NCBI GenBank assembly: GCA_903824045.1
Contig: CAIJVD010000010.1
Span: forward strand, 19,643 to 83,642
Direction: 5' to 3'
Origin: an uncultured Chlorobiaceae bacterium
GTDB lineage: Bacteria; Bacteroidota; Chlorobiia; Chlorobiales; Chlorobiaceae
Length of the DNA: 64,000 nt
Within the stretch, counting starts at the first letter, position 1. Each line of letters begins with the position of its first letter. Of the stretch, positions 36,391 to 45,309 are shown piece after piece. The position numbers were made by a program, and so were the translations under genes. The notes under the pieces are model-generated. The model had not been told where the DNA came from, did not search any database, and saw only the letters and a list, made by a program, of their open reading frames with translations.

Positions 36391-38478
36391 CTATACGAAA
36401 GCGGGTTTGAGCAGTTCATGAACTTTTTTCAGCAGTACGTTTATTGAAAACGGCTTGCTGATAAAAGCGATACCATCCTCAAGCACTCCGTGCCTGGCAA
36501 TGATATCAGTGGTGTAGCCTGACATGAAAAGGGTTTTAAGGCCATGGCGGCGGGCCTGCAGTTTCCGGGAGAGCTCTACGCCATTCATTTCAGGCATGAT
36601 AACATCCGTCACGAGCAGATGAATCTCCCCATCGTATGCATCCGAAATGCGAATCGCCTCTCCGGGCGTTAAGGCCGAAAGGATAGCATACTCGCTGTTC
36701 TGCAGCATCATCCTGCAAAGATTAAGGATATCCGGTTCATCCTCGACAAGCATGATCGTCTCCTTGCCATGGCTCTTTGAAGGAAGGGGATTATCCGGAT
36801 TGTCGGGATCGGCATACCCTCTCTGAAGGGGCAGATAAATAGTGAAGGTCGAGCCCTTGCCGAGCTCACTTCGGCAGTCAATGACGGCATTGTTCTGCTT
36901 GACGATTCCATAGACCGTCGAAAGCCCCATCCCCGTGCCTCTACCCTCTTCTTTTGTGGTAAAGAATGGCTCGAAAATATGCGGGAGGTTCTTTTTTTCT
37001 ATACCACAACCATTATCACTGACCGCAAGCGAAACATAGCTTCCCGGCTCCTTGCAAGGGTGTCCCGATGCCGATGCCGCGCTGTCGACAAAGATTATCC
37101 CCGTTTCAATCGTAATAACCCCGTGACCGGTTATGGCATCACGGGCGTTGACACAGAGATTGCCAAGAACAAGATCCATCTGCGCCGGGTCGATTTTGAC
37201 AAGCGTGCGCCCGGAAGCCGGAATCCAGACAAGGGAGATATCCTCCCCGATCAGACGCCTCATCATGGAGAGCATCTTTTCGAGCATCGTATTCAGATCG
37301 ATAACGATCGGCAAGACGGATACCTTGCGTGAAAAAGCAAGAAGCTGACGGGTCAGCTCGGCAGAGTGCTCTGTTGCCTTGAGAATATCCTTCAGGTTGT
37401 TTTTGAGCGGCTCATCAAGGGAATAACGATTCAGGGCAATCTCAACATTACCGAGAATGACGCCCAGCATGTTGTTGAAATCATGTGCGACTCCGCCTGC
37501 AAGCTGCCCGATCAACTCCATCTTCTGTGCCTGCAAAAGCGACTCCTGAAGATGACGCTCCGACTCTTCGGCGCGCTTGCGGGCAACGATATCCCAGGCC
37601 AGATCGGCAAGGGCACCAACCAGATTGACATCACCCTCACTATAATCCCATGGCTTGTCGGCAACTCCAAAAATAGCAGCCACCCTGGTACTGCGAATCA
37701 GGGGTACAACGAGCGTACGGCTGATTTTTGGATGATCATCCGGCAGTTTCCGGAAGTTCGGAGAGTTCCGGCAATCGTTGTGCAGTACAGCCTTCCTCTC
37801 CTTGACGGCTTCATCCCATATCCATGCCTCGGCAAAGGATGTATGCATCATTGATCCAAAATGTTTCGTCAGATTATGATGCATGCTGCTCGAATTAACT
37901 TGAAAGGAGGGTGCCTCCTCATCGGCATCAATAAACTGGCAAAAGCTTATCGTACTGCCGGTCAGGCGCTCGGCCTCATCAAGTGTCGCACGCAGCAGCT
38001 CTTCAACCGTTGCAGCGTCAGCCATCTCGTTGAGGCGGATACGAAAGGCCATGAGATCCTCGAGCTGCTTGCGCTCCGTAATATCCACACTGAAAGCCAC
38101 GACAAACGGATTGCCGTCGATAATTATCCTCCGCCCCGTAATCATGCGCCATTGAAACTCAGGGCCTCCTTTAATCAGAACCCGCCCTTCGGCAGACACC
38201 TCTACCCCGTATTTCAGAACATTCGATATTTTTTCGAAGGCAAGCGGCCTGTCATCGGGATGAAAAACCCCCAAGGCATCGATTCCCTTCATTTCGCTTT
38301 CGGGCTTGCCGAGAAGCTCATCTCGATGAAAAGCATTCCAGCTGACAAGCCGGCCGTTGGCATCGTTAACGGTAAAAGCCCCGGGGAAGCTCTCGATCAG
38401 TGCATTATTGAAAGCTTCGTGCCTGCACCCATAATCGGTTCCAGACTCTTCCGGTTTACAACTCTTATCTCTTTCCAT
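36391..38478 (-). CDS. Hybrid sensor histidine kinase: PAS-GAF-HisKA-HATPase-REC
   Basis: Soluble hybrid kinase of 695 residues from ATG 38478. Domains in order: PAS (about 25-140), GAF (about 145-290), HisKA with phosphorylated His in GGVAHDFNNMLGV, HATPase_c (VNARDAI, DNGCGI, GRGTGMGLSTVYG), and a C-terminal receiver with the Asp in LLVTDVIMPEMNG. No membrane segment is seen, so a cytosolic signal is likely, such as redox, light or a small ligand through PAS/GAF. The lack of a neighbouring response regulator makes it an orphan hybrid. Confidence 0.92.
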   Translation of the reverse strand: MERDKSCKPEESGTDYGCRHEAFNNALIESFPGAFTVNDANGRLVSWNAFHRDELLGKPESEMKGIDALGVFHPDDRPLAFEKISNVLKYGVEVSAEGRVLIKGGPEFQWRMITGRRIIIDGNPFVVAFSVDITERKQLEDLMAFRIRLNEMADAATVEELLRATLDEAERLTGSTISFCQFIDADEEAPSFQVNSSSMHHNLTKHFGSMMHTSFAEAWIWDEAVKERKAVLHNDCRNSPNFRKLPDDHPKISRTLVVPLIRSTRVAAIFGVADKPWDYSEGDVNLVGALADLAWDIVARKRAEESERHLQESLLQAQKMELIGQLAGGVAHDFNNMLGVILGNVEIALNRYSLDEPLKNNLKDILKATEHSAELTRQLLAFSRKVSVLPIVIDLNTMLEKMLSMMRRLIGEDISLVWIPASGRTLVKIDPAQMDLVLGNLCVNARDAITGHGVITIETGIIFVDSAASASGHPCKEPGSYVSLAVSDNGCGIEKKNLPHIFEPFFTTKEEGRGTGMGLSTVYGIVKQNNAVIDCRSELGKGSTFTIYLPLQRGYADPDNPDNPLPSKSHGKETIMLVEDEPDILNLCRMMLQNSEYAILSALTPGEAIRISDAYDGEIHLLVTDVIMPEMNGVELSRKLQARRHGLKTLFMSGYTTDIIARHGVLEDGIAFISKPFSINVLLKKVHELLKPAFV

Positions 38479-39018
38479 AGTATTGGGGTTCTCATCCTGC
38501 AACGTCCTGAACGGGACGACAATGACCAATCGGCAAACCACAGGCAACTACGGAAGCTTAGCCGACAGAGCCCATGTGCCGCAAAGAAGATGCAGGCAAA
38601 TCATGAAAATAGTAATGGCAATGACCCATGTAATTCCTTTGCGTGAAGGTGGTAGCCTTCATACGATAGATCCTGGACAACAACAAACCTGACGATGACA
38701 TTCGGCAGGAAACAGGGCACTCCGCAACAATGAGGGGGGGAAGGAAGAAATACACCTGTAAATCATCGAAAGCTAATAACCCTCAACGAAAATATAAATA
38801 ATATAATAATCAGCGCGCATTTTCTTGAGAGTCGTTCAGCATCAGAGAGGCATGCAGGAAAGAGTTCTTCAACACCCCTTCCCGACATCGCTCGCCAGCG
38901 TCGCAGGAAGAAAATGGCGCTCTTCCCTCGAGAGAGCCTCGGCAAGGTTGCAAAATTTGATTATTATCAGGAAGTTTAGAGGATCAAACACCTTGCATCA
39001 TAACCCTCACGCCTCTCC
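38479..39018. other. Divergent intergenic region, nothing recognised
   Basis: About 540 bases between the hybrid kinase and the DUF218 gene. Short frames (e.g. 38558-38755 minus) look spurious. An AT-rich patch lies at 38780-38820. No hairpin or RNA gene is identified. Confidence 0.35.
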
Positions 39019-39609
39019 ATGAAACTCCTGCTCAAGCTGACGCTCTATTTTCTCCTCTCGACAAGCGTTATATCCGGGCTCTTTTTTTTAAGCCTGGGCT
39101 TTCTGGTTTCACTTCACGCAAGCACTCCACAAAAAGCTGATGTCATCATCGTGCTCGGCGGGGATAACGGCTTGCGGGTTCGAAAAGGGGCGGAGCTCTA
39201 CAACTCCGGATATGCATCACACATCATCCTGACGGGAATCGATGAGCGGTTCTACAAACCTGCCCATCCCAACTGGCGGGAGCGCCGAATGATCGCCTTT
39301 GGAGTACCGAAAACCTCGATCAAGGTGGACACCCGTTCAACAACCACCTGGGAGGAGGCTGTCAATTCATCAGAAACCATGAAGAAAAAAGGGTGGCGCC
39401 ATGCCATCGTCGTCAGCGACCCTCCGCACATGTTCCGTCTCTACCAGACCTGGAGCAAGGCCTTCGACGGCTCGGAGCTCTCCTTCATTCTGGTTTCAAC
39501 AAAGCCTGAATGGTGGCACCCGATCTTCTGGTGGGAAAACAGCAAGAGCTGCCAGTTCGTTGTAAACGAGGTCAAAAAGAACCTCTTTTACTCTATCATG
39601 TACTACTGA
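39019..39609 (+). CDS. DUF218/YdcF-SanA-like membrane-anchored protein
   Basis: A 196-residue protein with one N-terminal membrane anchor (residues 5-35, LKLTLYFLLSTSVISGLFFLS). The DUF218 domain follows: DVIIVLGGDNGLRVRKGAELY, TRSTTTWEEAVNSSE and AIVVSDPPHMFRLYQTW. Family members (YdcF, SanA, ElyC) act on envelope precursors or bind SAM-like ligands, mostly with unknown chemistry. It converges with rmuC, with a 7-base overlap of the stop regions. Confidence 0.87.
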   Translation: MKLLLKLTLYFLLSTSVISGLFFLSLGFLVSLHASTPQKADVIIVLGGDNGLRVRKGAELYNSGYASHIILTGIDERFYKPAHPNWRERRMIAFGVPKTSIKVDTRSTTTWEEAVNSSETMKKKGWRHAIVVSDPPHMFRLYQTWSKAFDGSELSFILVSTKPEWWHPIFWWENSKSCQFVVNEVKKNLFYSIMYY

Positions 39610-40910
39610 GGCTCCCCATCATCCCCCTCTATTTCGGCCTCTCTGGCAAGATCCGGCGGAATCTGACGGCTAACTTTTGCTCCGAGCTTTCGAATTTCCT
39701 CAACTCTTCCGACAAGGTTCCCTCTCCCCTCCTTCAGTCGTTTCAGAGCCAGATCAAATGAGTCCGTCACCCCTGAAAGCCTCTTTCGGGCCTCGCTCAT
39801 CGCCTCCAGTACAAGAAAGACCTGATCATAGATCCTGCCAGCCTTTTCAGCGATAAGCTCCGCATTGCGGTTCTCATTGTCACGCCTCCAAATCTGGGCG
39901 ATGAGCCTGAGGGTGACCATGAGCGTCGTCGGACCACAGAGAACAATATTATTGCCGGCAAACTCGTAGAGAAGATCGGAATCGGCCTGCAGGACGGCCT
40001 GCCAGGCTGGTTCAAGGGGAATGCACATGATAACAAAGTCAAGAGTCCGGTTGCCGCCAATATCGCTGTACTCTTTGGTCTGTAGCCCTGCAACGTGCCG
40101 CCGCACAGAGTTCAGGTGCTCCTTGAGCGCCTGCTGCCGAAGCGCTTCATCCTCCTCTGAGCTGTAACGCTCATAGGCCGTCAGGGAGACCTTGGAATCG
40201 ACAATAACCGCCTTGCCGTCAGGGAGCATGACCACGAAATCAGGGCGTTTCAACACGCCACCCTCCTGGCGAAAGCTCTCCTGGGCAATATAGTCCCGAC
40301 CCTTTTCGAGACCGGAAACCTCAAAGATCCTCTCAATGATCATCTCGCCCCAATCCCCCTGCTTTTTCGAATCGCCCTTGATAGCCCTGGCAAGCAGGTT
40401 TGCCTCATCGCTCACTCTGCCACTCAGCGCATGCAGCTGCCGCACCTGCTCGATAAGGCGCCCGGACAACTCGGTATCGCTCAGATGCACCTCTTCGACC
40501 CTTTTGCGGAAAGCCTCGAGCTGTTCACGAAGCGGTTGCAGGACACCCTCCATACGCTCACGATTCTCCTGGCCGATCGTCCGCCCGCGCTCTTCGAAAA
40601 TGCGGTTGGAGAGGTTTTCGAACTCGGTTTTCATGCGTAACTCCGACTCCTTCTCAAGCGCTGTTTTTTCGGCAGCAATGCGCCGCTCACTCTCAAGTTC
40701 GGTCTCAATGCGGGCGTAACGCAGCTTGAGAGCGTCGAGTTCGGTGGTTTTTGATTCAAGCGTCGCCAACACCGGGCGCGAGCTCTCTTCAACAGCTCGA
40801 AGCCGCATCAGTTCCTCCCGCTGTGGAGCATCACGAACAATGCGGAATGCCACAAAAGCGAGCGTGAGAAGAAAAAGGAGCAGTATCAATACAACAGAGA
40901 TGTCAAGCAT
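39603..40910 (-). CDS. rmuC: DNA recombination protein RmuC
   Basis: RmuC restrains rearrangements at inverted repeats and is a predicted nuclease. The 435-residue product starts with a hydrophobic anchor (VVLILLLFLLTLAFVAFRIV), then a long coiled coil (about residues 30-170). The restriction-endonuclease-like core follows, with GDWGEMIIERIFEVSGLEKG and PDFVVMLPDGKAVIVDSKVSL holding the D-(E/D)-x-K active site. A helical C-terminal part ends acidic. It is transcribed alone. Confidence 0.93.
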   Translation of the reverse strand: MLDISVVLILLLFLLTLAFVAFRIVRDAPQREELMRLRAVEESSRPVLATLESKTTELDALKLRYARIETELESERRIAAEKTALEKESELRMKTEFENLSNRIFEERGRTIGQENRERMEGVLQPLREQLEAFRKRVEEVHLSDTELSGRLIEQVRQLHALSGRVSDEANLLARAIKGDSKKQGDWGEMIIERIFEVSGLEKGRDYIAQESFRQEGGVLKRPDFVVMLPDGKAVIVDSKVSLTAYERYSSEEDEALRQQALKEHLNSVRRHVAGLQTKEYSDIGGNRTLDFVIMCIPLEPAWQAVLQADSDLLYEFAGNNIVLCGPTTLMVTLRLIAQIWRRDNENRNAELIAEKAGRIYDQVFLVLEAMSEARKRLSGVTDSFDLALKRLKEGRGNLVGRVEEIRKLGAKVSRQIPPDLAREAEIEGDDGEPQ

Positions 40911-41107
40911 TGGCAGATAGATGTTTCAGGATGAGGGTGTGGATCCCCTGGAGCGGGGTGAGCCCTTGTAGGAAAAGCACTTCTCGTGCCCTTTGGTCAA
41001 TATAAGAAAAAGCCGCAGGATGGCCGACAAGCGTGCCAACTGGCGAAGAAAATGCAATACCAGCTCCCAGCCTCATATGGAGAGAGGCAATTTACGCCCA
41101 CCCCCGT

Positions 41108-41135
41108 TTGCAATACCACAAGTTTTTCTTACCTT
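41108..41135 (+). promoter_or_regulatory. Likely promoter of tRNA-Cys
   Basis: TTGCAA (41108-41113), a 16-base spacer and TACCTT (41130-41135), with 19 bases to the tRNA 5' end. Confidence 0.4.
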
Positions 41136-41154
41136 AACACTTCCCGAACAAAAG

Positions 41155-41228
41155 GGCGAAGTGGCCGAGTGGTTAGGCAGAGGTCTGCAAAACCTTGTAC
41201 AGCGGTTCGAGTCCGCTCTTCGCCTCCA
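41155..41228 (+). tRNA. tRNA-Cys (GCA)
   Basis: Full cloverleaf: acceptor stem GGCGAAG (41155-41161) pairs with CTTCGCC (41218-41224). The D arm has ggttaggca, the anticodon loop CTGCAAA gives anticodon GCA, and the T loop is GTTCGAGTC. The discriminator base is T, as expected for Cys, and CCA is encoded (41226-41228). Confidence 0.96.
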
Positions 41229-41231
41229 TAC

Positions 41232-41268
41232 AACGACAAAAGCCTGCGCACTGCAGGCTTTTGTCGTT
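41232..41268. terminator. Bidirectional terminator of tRNA-Cys and the sugar operon
   Basis: Perfect 16-bp stem aacgacaaaagcctgc / gcaggcttttgtcgtt with a 5-base loop. It serves the plus-strand tRNA and the minus-strand aminotransferase gene ending at 41291. Confidence 0.92.
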
Positions 41269-41290
41269 TCTACCGTTACTGGCTACCAGC

Positions 41291-42448
41291 TCAACCGATC
41301 TTTTTTGATCCGGAGATGATGGCCTGGACAAGCTTGTCGATCGTAGCATCGTCGATAAGCACAGGAATGTTGAGGCAGACGCTGCTGCGAAGCAGTGCTC
41401 CGGTTTTCGGCCAAAGCGCCTCGAGATCGGCATTGCTATAGCGATCGTACTCGCCGAGCAGGTGACCCCAAACTCCGGCAAAGTGCCAGTCAAGCGCCTC
41501 AGGAAGAATTTTGGTACCGAATCCGTGCTCCATCAGGTGCGCCTCAAACTGGAGCGCAGCATCATGATCCCTGACCTTGAAGATGAGCGTGTCACCCTGT
41601 GAGCCAGCCTCGTCGCTGAATGGCCTCAGCGTAATGTTGTCGAGATGGCGGATCCCCTCCTTGATTTTGCGCTTGTTCTCCTTCGACTTCGAAAGAATCA
41701 TCTCGATCTTGGCGAGCTGGGCAAGACCGATAGCCGCAGTAACCTCACTGAGGCGCAGATTGAGCCCCTTTGCGCGGCGGGGATCCTTGCCTCTTGGCAG
41801 ACCGGGAAGGTGCATGTGCCCATGGTCGGAGAACTCGGCTGCGCGGTCGTAGATCTCCTTGTCGTTGGTGACAATGATGCCGCCCTCGCCGGTGTGAAGG
41901 GTCTTGCCTGCGTCAAACGAGAAAGAGCCGACGCTGCCGAAGGTACCGAGCTTGCGTCCCTTGTAGGATGCGCCGAGCGCCTGTGCAGCATCCTCGATCA
42001 ACAGAAGATTGTGCTTCTTGCAGATAGCTGCAATTTCATCCATCTTCGGCGGTGCCCACATGGGAATCGCCACGACGGCTTTCGTTGCCGGGGTGATTGC
42101 CTTTTCAACCTCTGCCGGGTCGAGATGGTAGGTTTCGTCAAGCTCAACCGGAACAGGCACTGCGCCGAGCGCGCTGATGGCCTCTATCGGTGCGATGAAT
42201 GTCCATGCAGTGGTGATGACCTCGTCTCCGGGCTCGATGCCCGCTCCGGCAAGCGCGCAGTGAATTGCCGCCGTTCCGGAAGAGACTGCATGGGCATACT
42301 TTACGCCCATATAGGCCGCAAATTTCTCCTCAAACTCCCGTGCCTTGTAGTTGCCGCCGCCGTAGCGGTAGAGGTTGACCTTCTCCTTGCTGAAAAGCTC
42401 CTGGATTTCGGCCAGCTCCTCACGGCCGATTAGTTCTGCACCAGCCAT
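41291..42448 (-). CDS. DegT/DnrJ-family sugar aminotransferase (KdnA-like)
   Basis: PLP-dependent aminotransferase of 385 residues acting on sugars. The PLP Lys is in SFSFDAGKTLHTGEGG (about residues 190-205), and the acidic cofactor site is in LLIEDAAQALGASYKGRKLG. Next to an Fe-alcohol dehydrogenase and a cytidylyltransferase it matches the Shewanella kdnAB pair, which turns Kdo into 8-amino-3,8-dideoxy-Kdo for LPS. The specific function is inferred from this context. It is the last gene of the five-gene operon. Confidence 0.9.
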   Translation of the reverse strand: MAGAELIGREELAEIQELFSKEKVNLYRYGGGNYKAREFEEKFAAYMGVKYAHAVSSGTAAIHCALAGAGIEPGDEVITTAWTFIAPIEAISALGAVPVPVELDETYHLDPAEVEKAITPATKAVVAIPMWAPPKMDEIAAICKKHNLLLIEDAAQALGASYKGRKLGTFGSVGSFSFDAGKTLHTGEGGIIVTNDKEIYDRAAEFSDHGHMHLPGLPRGKDPRRAKGLNLRLSEVTAAIGLAQLAKIEMILSKSKENKRKIKEGIRHLDNITLRPFSDEAGSQGDTLIFKVRDHDAALQFEAHLMEHGFGTKILPEALDWHFAGVWGHLLGEYDRYSNADLEALWPKTGALLRSSVCLNIPVLIDDATIDKLVQAIISGSKKIG

Positions 42449-42464
42449 ACTTCGCTCTGCTCCT

Positions 42465-43595
42465 TTAGGTTAATTGATTGACAACGGCTCTTGCCGATTC
42501 TTCTGTAAATTCGACGGGGTTGCCCGAAAACGATCCTTTCAGGGCCTCCGATGCATTTCGCGCAAACTCATTGGCATTGCCCTTGCCGTAACCGTATGGG
42601 ACAAGCGTTGGAATGTTGAGCTGACCATAGAGATCATCCATCTGGGCGAGCAGCTCAGCGGTAACCTCCTTCGGAGATGCTGACGTGCGCATCGGGTTAA
42701 GCAGCGCATACTTTTCGTAGCCGTGCTCATGGTTGTATCGCATGACCTCCTTGAGGAATATCGCTCCTGCCAGCCCGTGCGGCACACGATGCTTGACTCC
42801 GAGGTAGTAGGCGAAACCGTTGGTCGGGCCGTCGCCTGCGTTCATGAGAGCAGCCGTTCCGCAGACACTGCCGATAGCCAGATCGAGGCGAGACTCAGCC
42901 CTGTCGAGCTGACCCTGCTGAAGGGCATAGAAGGTACGCTGGAATCCCTCGACGGAAAAGATCCTGCTGAGAGGGGTATGCTTGATGGAGCCGAAGCTGT
43001 CGACGCAGTGCACAAGACTGTCCATGGCCGAAGCAATAACGCTCTCCATCGGGGCGGTCATGGAGAGATTGGGGTCTATGACCGCTTTTTTCGGGAAGTT
43101 CTTGCGGCTGTTGATGCCGAGCTTGCGACCCTCGGCCTCGTCGATAAAGACCGCATTGAAGCTCACCTCTGCCCCGCTGCCGAGCAGTGAAGGGACGGTG
43201 ACAAGCGGGAGCGGATCGTTCACGCCCTGGGGGAACCCCTTGAGCGAAAGGGCCGGAACTTCGTTGGTCAAAAGCAGAGCGACCCCTTTGCCAAGATCAA
43301 GCGTGCTGCCGCCGCCGATGGCGATGACCCCGTCCGGCATGTTGCTGCGGAAGAACTGTGCGACACTCTCCAGATGGGCGTAGGTCGGCTCCCCCTTGAA
43401 CTCGTTGCTATAGACCACGGCGCCGGGGTATCCGGCAGTCAGCCTTCCGAGAACATCCTGAAAATAGAGGTTGCCTGCAAGATTTGCATCGTAGATGATC
43501 CCCGGCTTTTTCACCGAAAGCTGGGCAAGATGATCAGTGATCTTCAGGGCTTCATTGACACCGATGACAAGATCGGTGGAGAGAAAAAAATTCAT
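42465..43595 (-). CDS. Iron-containing alcohol dehydrogenase (KdnB-like)
   Basis: Group III Fe-dependent dehydrogenase of 376 residues. NAD site IAIGGGSTLDLGKG lies near residue 97. Metal ligands are Asp and His in MDSLVHCVDSFGS and the two His in RVPHGLAGAIFL and NHEHGYEK. In the kdn pathway such an enzyme oxidises the C8 hydroxyl of Kdo to an aldehyde for amination by its partner, encoded 16 bases downstream. Other sugar-alcohol roles are possible. Confidence 0.9.
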   Translation of the reverse strand: MNFFLSTDLVIGVNEALKITDHLAQLSVKKPGIIYDANLAGNLYFQDVLGRLTAGYPGAVVYSNEFKGEPTYAHLESVAQFFRSNMPDGVIAIGGGSTLDLGKGVALLLTNEVPALSLKGFPQGVNDPLPLVTVPSLLGSGAEVSFNAVFIDEAEGRKLGINSRKNFPKKAVIDPNLSMTAPMESVIASAMDSLVHCVDSFGSIKHTPLSRIFSVEGFQRTFYALQQGQLDRAESRLDLAIGSVCGTAALMNAGDGPTNGFAYYLGVKHRVPHGLAGAIFLKEVMRYNHEHGYEKYALLNPMRTSASPKEVTAELLAQMDDLYGQLNIPTLVPYGYGKGNANEFARNASEALKGSFSGNPVEFTEESARAVVNQLT

Positions 43596-43607
43596 ACAGA
43601 GGGTGAT

Positions 43608-44321
43608 CTAAGGGTTCGGTTGGTCGGCATCCTGGCCTGCCAGGTTTTTTCTGTTAAAATAATACTCAATTAAATCTATTTCTTCGATAGTATCAATCTC
43701 CCATGTCTGCCAGAACTCCATTTCGTATGCCGAAAGCTTCTCGCCAATCCTGTTGGCGAAGCGGCGGAGAGTTTCAGGGGTAAAGATATAGATCGAGCCG
43801 TTTTCGATGAACTGCACCGGACGGTCCTGGCGCATCCCCCGGTTCAGGTAGTCGAAGTTGAGGCTGCTCCACCGTCCATCTTTCGTCTCCCAGATGGTCA
43901 GGTCATCGGCTTTGGTGACAGAGATCAGGGAGTCCGCCGCTTCACGGCGGAACACTGCCAGCGCCCCGTCGATATCGCCGGGCTTGCGAAGGGGCGAGGT
44001 GGCCTGCAGAAAAACAATTGTTCCGACCTTCTGGCCGTGAAGGCTCTCGATTGTCTCGACGGCGTGCAGAACGGCCGACTCGGAGGTCGCCTTGTCACCC
44101 GAAATCTCTGCCGGGCGCTCAATCACTTCAGCCCCGAATCGCAATGCTACATCGGCAATCGCCAAGTCATCGGTTGTTACGAAAACACGATCGATACCCT
44201 TTGAGGCCAGCGCCTGCAATATTGTCCAGGCAAGCAGCGGCTTGCCTGCAATGGGATAGATATTCTTGTTTTTAAGGCCCTTGGAACCCCCTCTTGCGGG
44301 AATGACAGCAACGGTAAGCAT
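43608..44321 (-). CDS. Acylneuraminate/Kdo-type cytidylyltransferase
   Basis: CMP-sugar synthetase of 237 residues. The CTP-binding P-loop-like motif is [24 protein letters not shown] at the N-terminus, with the acidic metal motif [10 protein letters not shown] and the [13 protein letters not shown] segment. It resembles NeuA-type rather than KdsB-type enzymes. Gaps to its neighbours are 31 and 12 bases. It should activate a nine-carbon or Kdo-like sugar as CMP-sugar for transfer to LPS or a surface polymer. Confidence 0.88.
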   Translation of the reverse strand: MLTVAVIPARGGSKGLKNKNIYPIAGKPLLAWTILQALASKGIDRVFVTTDDLAIADVALRFGAEVIERPAEISGDKATSESAVLHAVETIESLHGQKVGTIVFLQATSPLRKPGDIDGALAVFRREAADSLISVTKADDLTIWETKDGRWSSLNFDYLNRGMRQDRPVQFIENGSIYIFTPETLRRFANRIGEKLSAYEMEFWQTWEIDTIEEIDLIEYYFNRKNLAGQDADQPNP

Positions 44322-44352
44322 TTACACAGGTAAGCGTTAGGTTAATTGTTGT

Positions 44353-45309
44353 TCAGCCGTCGATAACCTGACGGCAGACATCGGCGATCTTTTGAGGCGC
44401 AGCGTTGTTCTGCAGGGGCGTCAGCGCCTTGAGCACTTCCGGCTCCAGGCCGCAATGTACGATCTTGTTCAGGGCTGAGCCCACAAAAATAGTTGAGGAA
44501 AACTGTGCGATGAGCATTCTCGAATTTGCAATCATCTCTTCAGTTCGCCCTTCGCTGAAAACAAGGCTCTCCGGCGCATGAAGCTCAATCTCCCTGGTGG
44601 CCCGCTCTACATTTTCATTCGGATGCAGCTTGAAAATAAGCTGACCGCCCTCTGCCATTTCCAGATACTTCCTGATATTTTTCGAACGGTTCTCGTAGAT
44701 GAAGGTCTCCCTGTTGTCGGAAGTGCAAACAAGGACGTAGTCGCGATGCGGGAAGTCATTCTGCAGGTACTTCCGGCAATTGTCGAAATTGGGAATGCTG
44801 GTAACCTCGATTTTGTCAGGGTTAACGCCTTTCTGAATAAAGAGCTCGCGGTACCCTTCGCTGGCAACACAGAACTTTTCGTAAGCATCGGAGAGGCCTG
44901 TCGTGGAGGTCCCTGCGATCCATCGGGGAACCCAGTTGAAGTTCCTTGCAAGATGGAAAAGAGTGGTTTCCGGTTCGGTCATCCCCTCCTGCACCAGCAC
45001 CACACGCTTCTGGCGGATATGCTTCGGAACGATAAGATCGGTGCAGGTCACCACAAGGTCATAGGCGTGGGCAACTCCGCCGATATCGAGCTTGAGGTGG
45101 TGTGAGCGGAGGTAGTCGATCGAGCGACCGGAGCGCTTGCTGCCCATGATGGTAAACTCGAGCAGGCCCATGTCGGCGGCTCTGCCAAGCAGGCCGTCAC
45201 TGAAAAATGGCGAGAAATACTGATCGTAATCACCCAGCAGCTCTGCGATCTGATGCATCTGGGTAGTCTGGTTCATCGAACCGCATATGAACAATACTTT
45301 TTTCCTCAT
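44353..45309 (-). CDS. Glycosyltransferase-like protein of a surface-sugar operon
   Basis: A 318-residue protein, with a GT-B/CDP-glycerol-transferase-like look: Rossmann-like start KKVLFICGSMNQTTQMHQIAELL, a middle VLVQEGMTEPET, and a C-terminal KLHPNENVERA with LIAQFSSTIFVGSALN. These fit nucleotide-sugar binding. No named family is certain. Its position between the CMP-sugar synthetase and a flippase-like gene suggests it transfers the operon's sugar. The ATGA overlap with the upstream gene (45306-45309) shows tight coupling. Confidence 0.72.
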   Translation of the reverse strand: MRKKVLFICGSMNQTTQMHQIAELLGDYDQYFSPFFSDGLLGRAADMGLLEFTIMGSKRSGRSIDYLRSHHLKLDIGGVAHAYDLVVTCTDLIVPKHIRQKRVVLVQEGMTEPETTLFHLARNFNWVPRWIAGTSTTGLSDAYEKFCVASEGYRELFIQKGVNPDKIEVTSIPNFDNCRKYLQNDFPHRDYVLVCTSDNRETFIYENRSKNIRKYLEMAEGGQLIFKLHPNENVERATREIELHAPESLVFSEGRTEEMIANSRMLIAQFSSTIFVGSALNKIVHCGLEPEVLKALTPLQNNAAPQKIADVCRQVIDG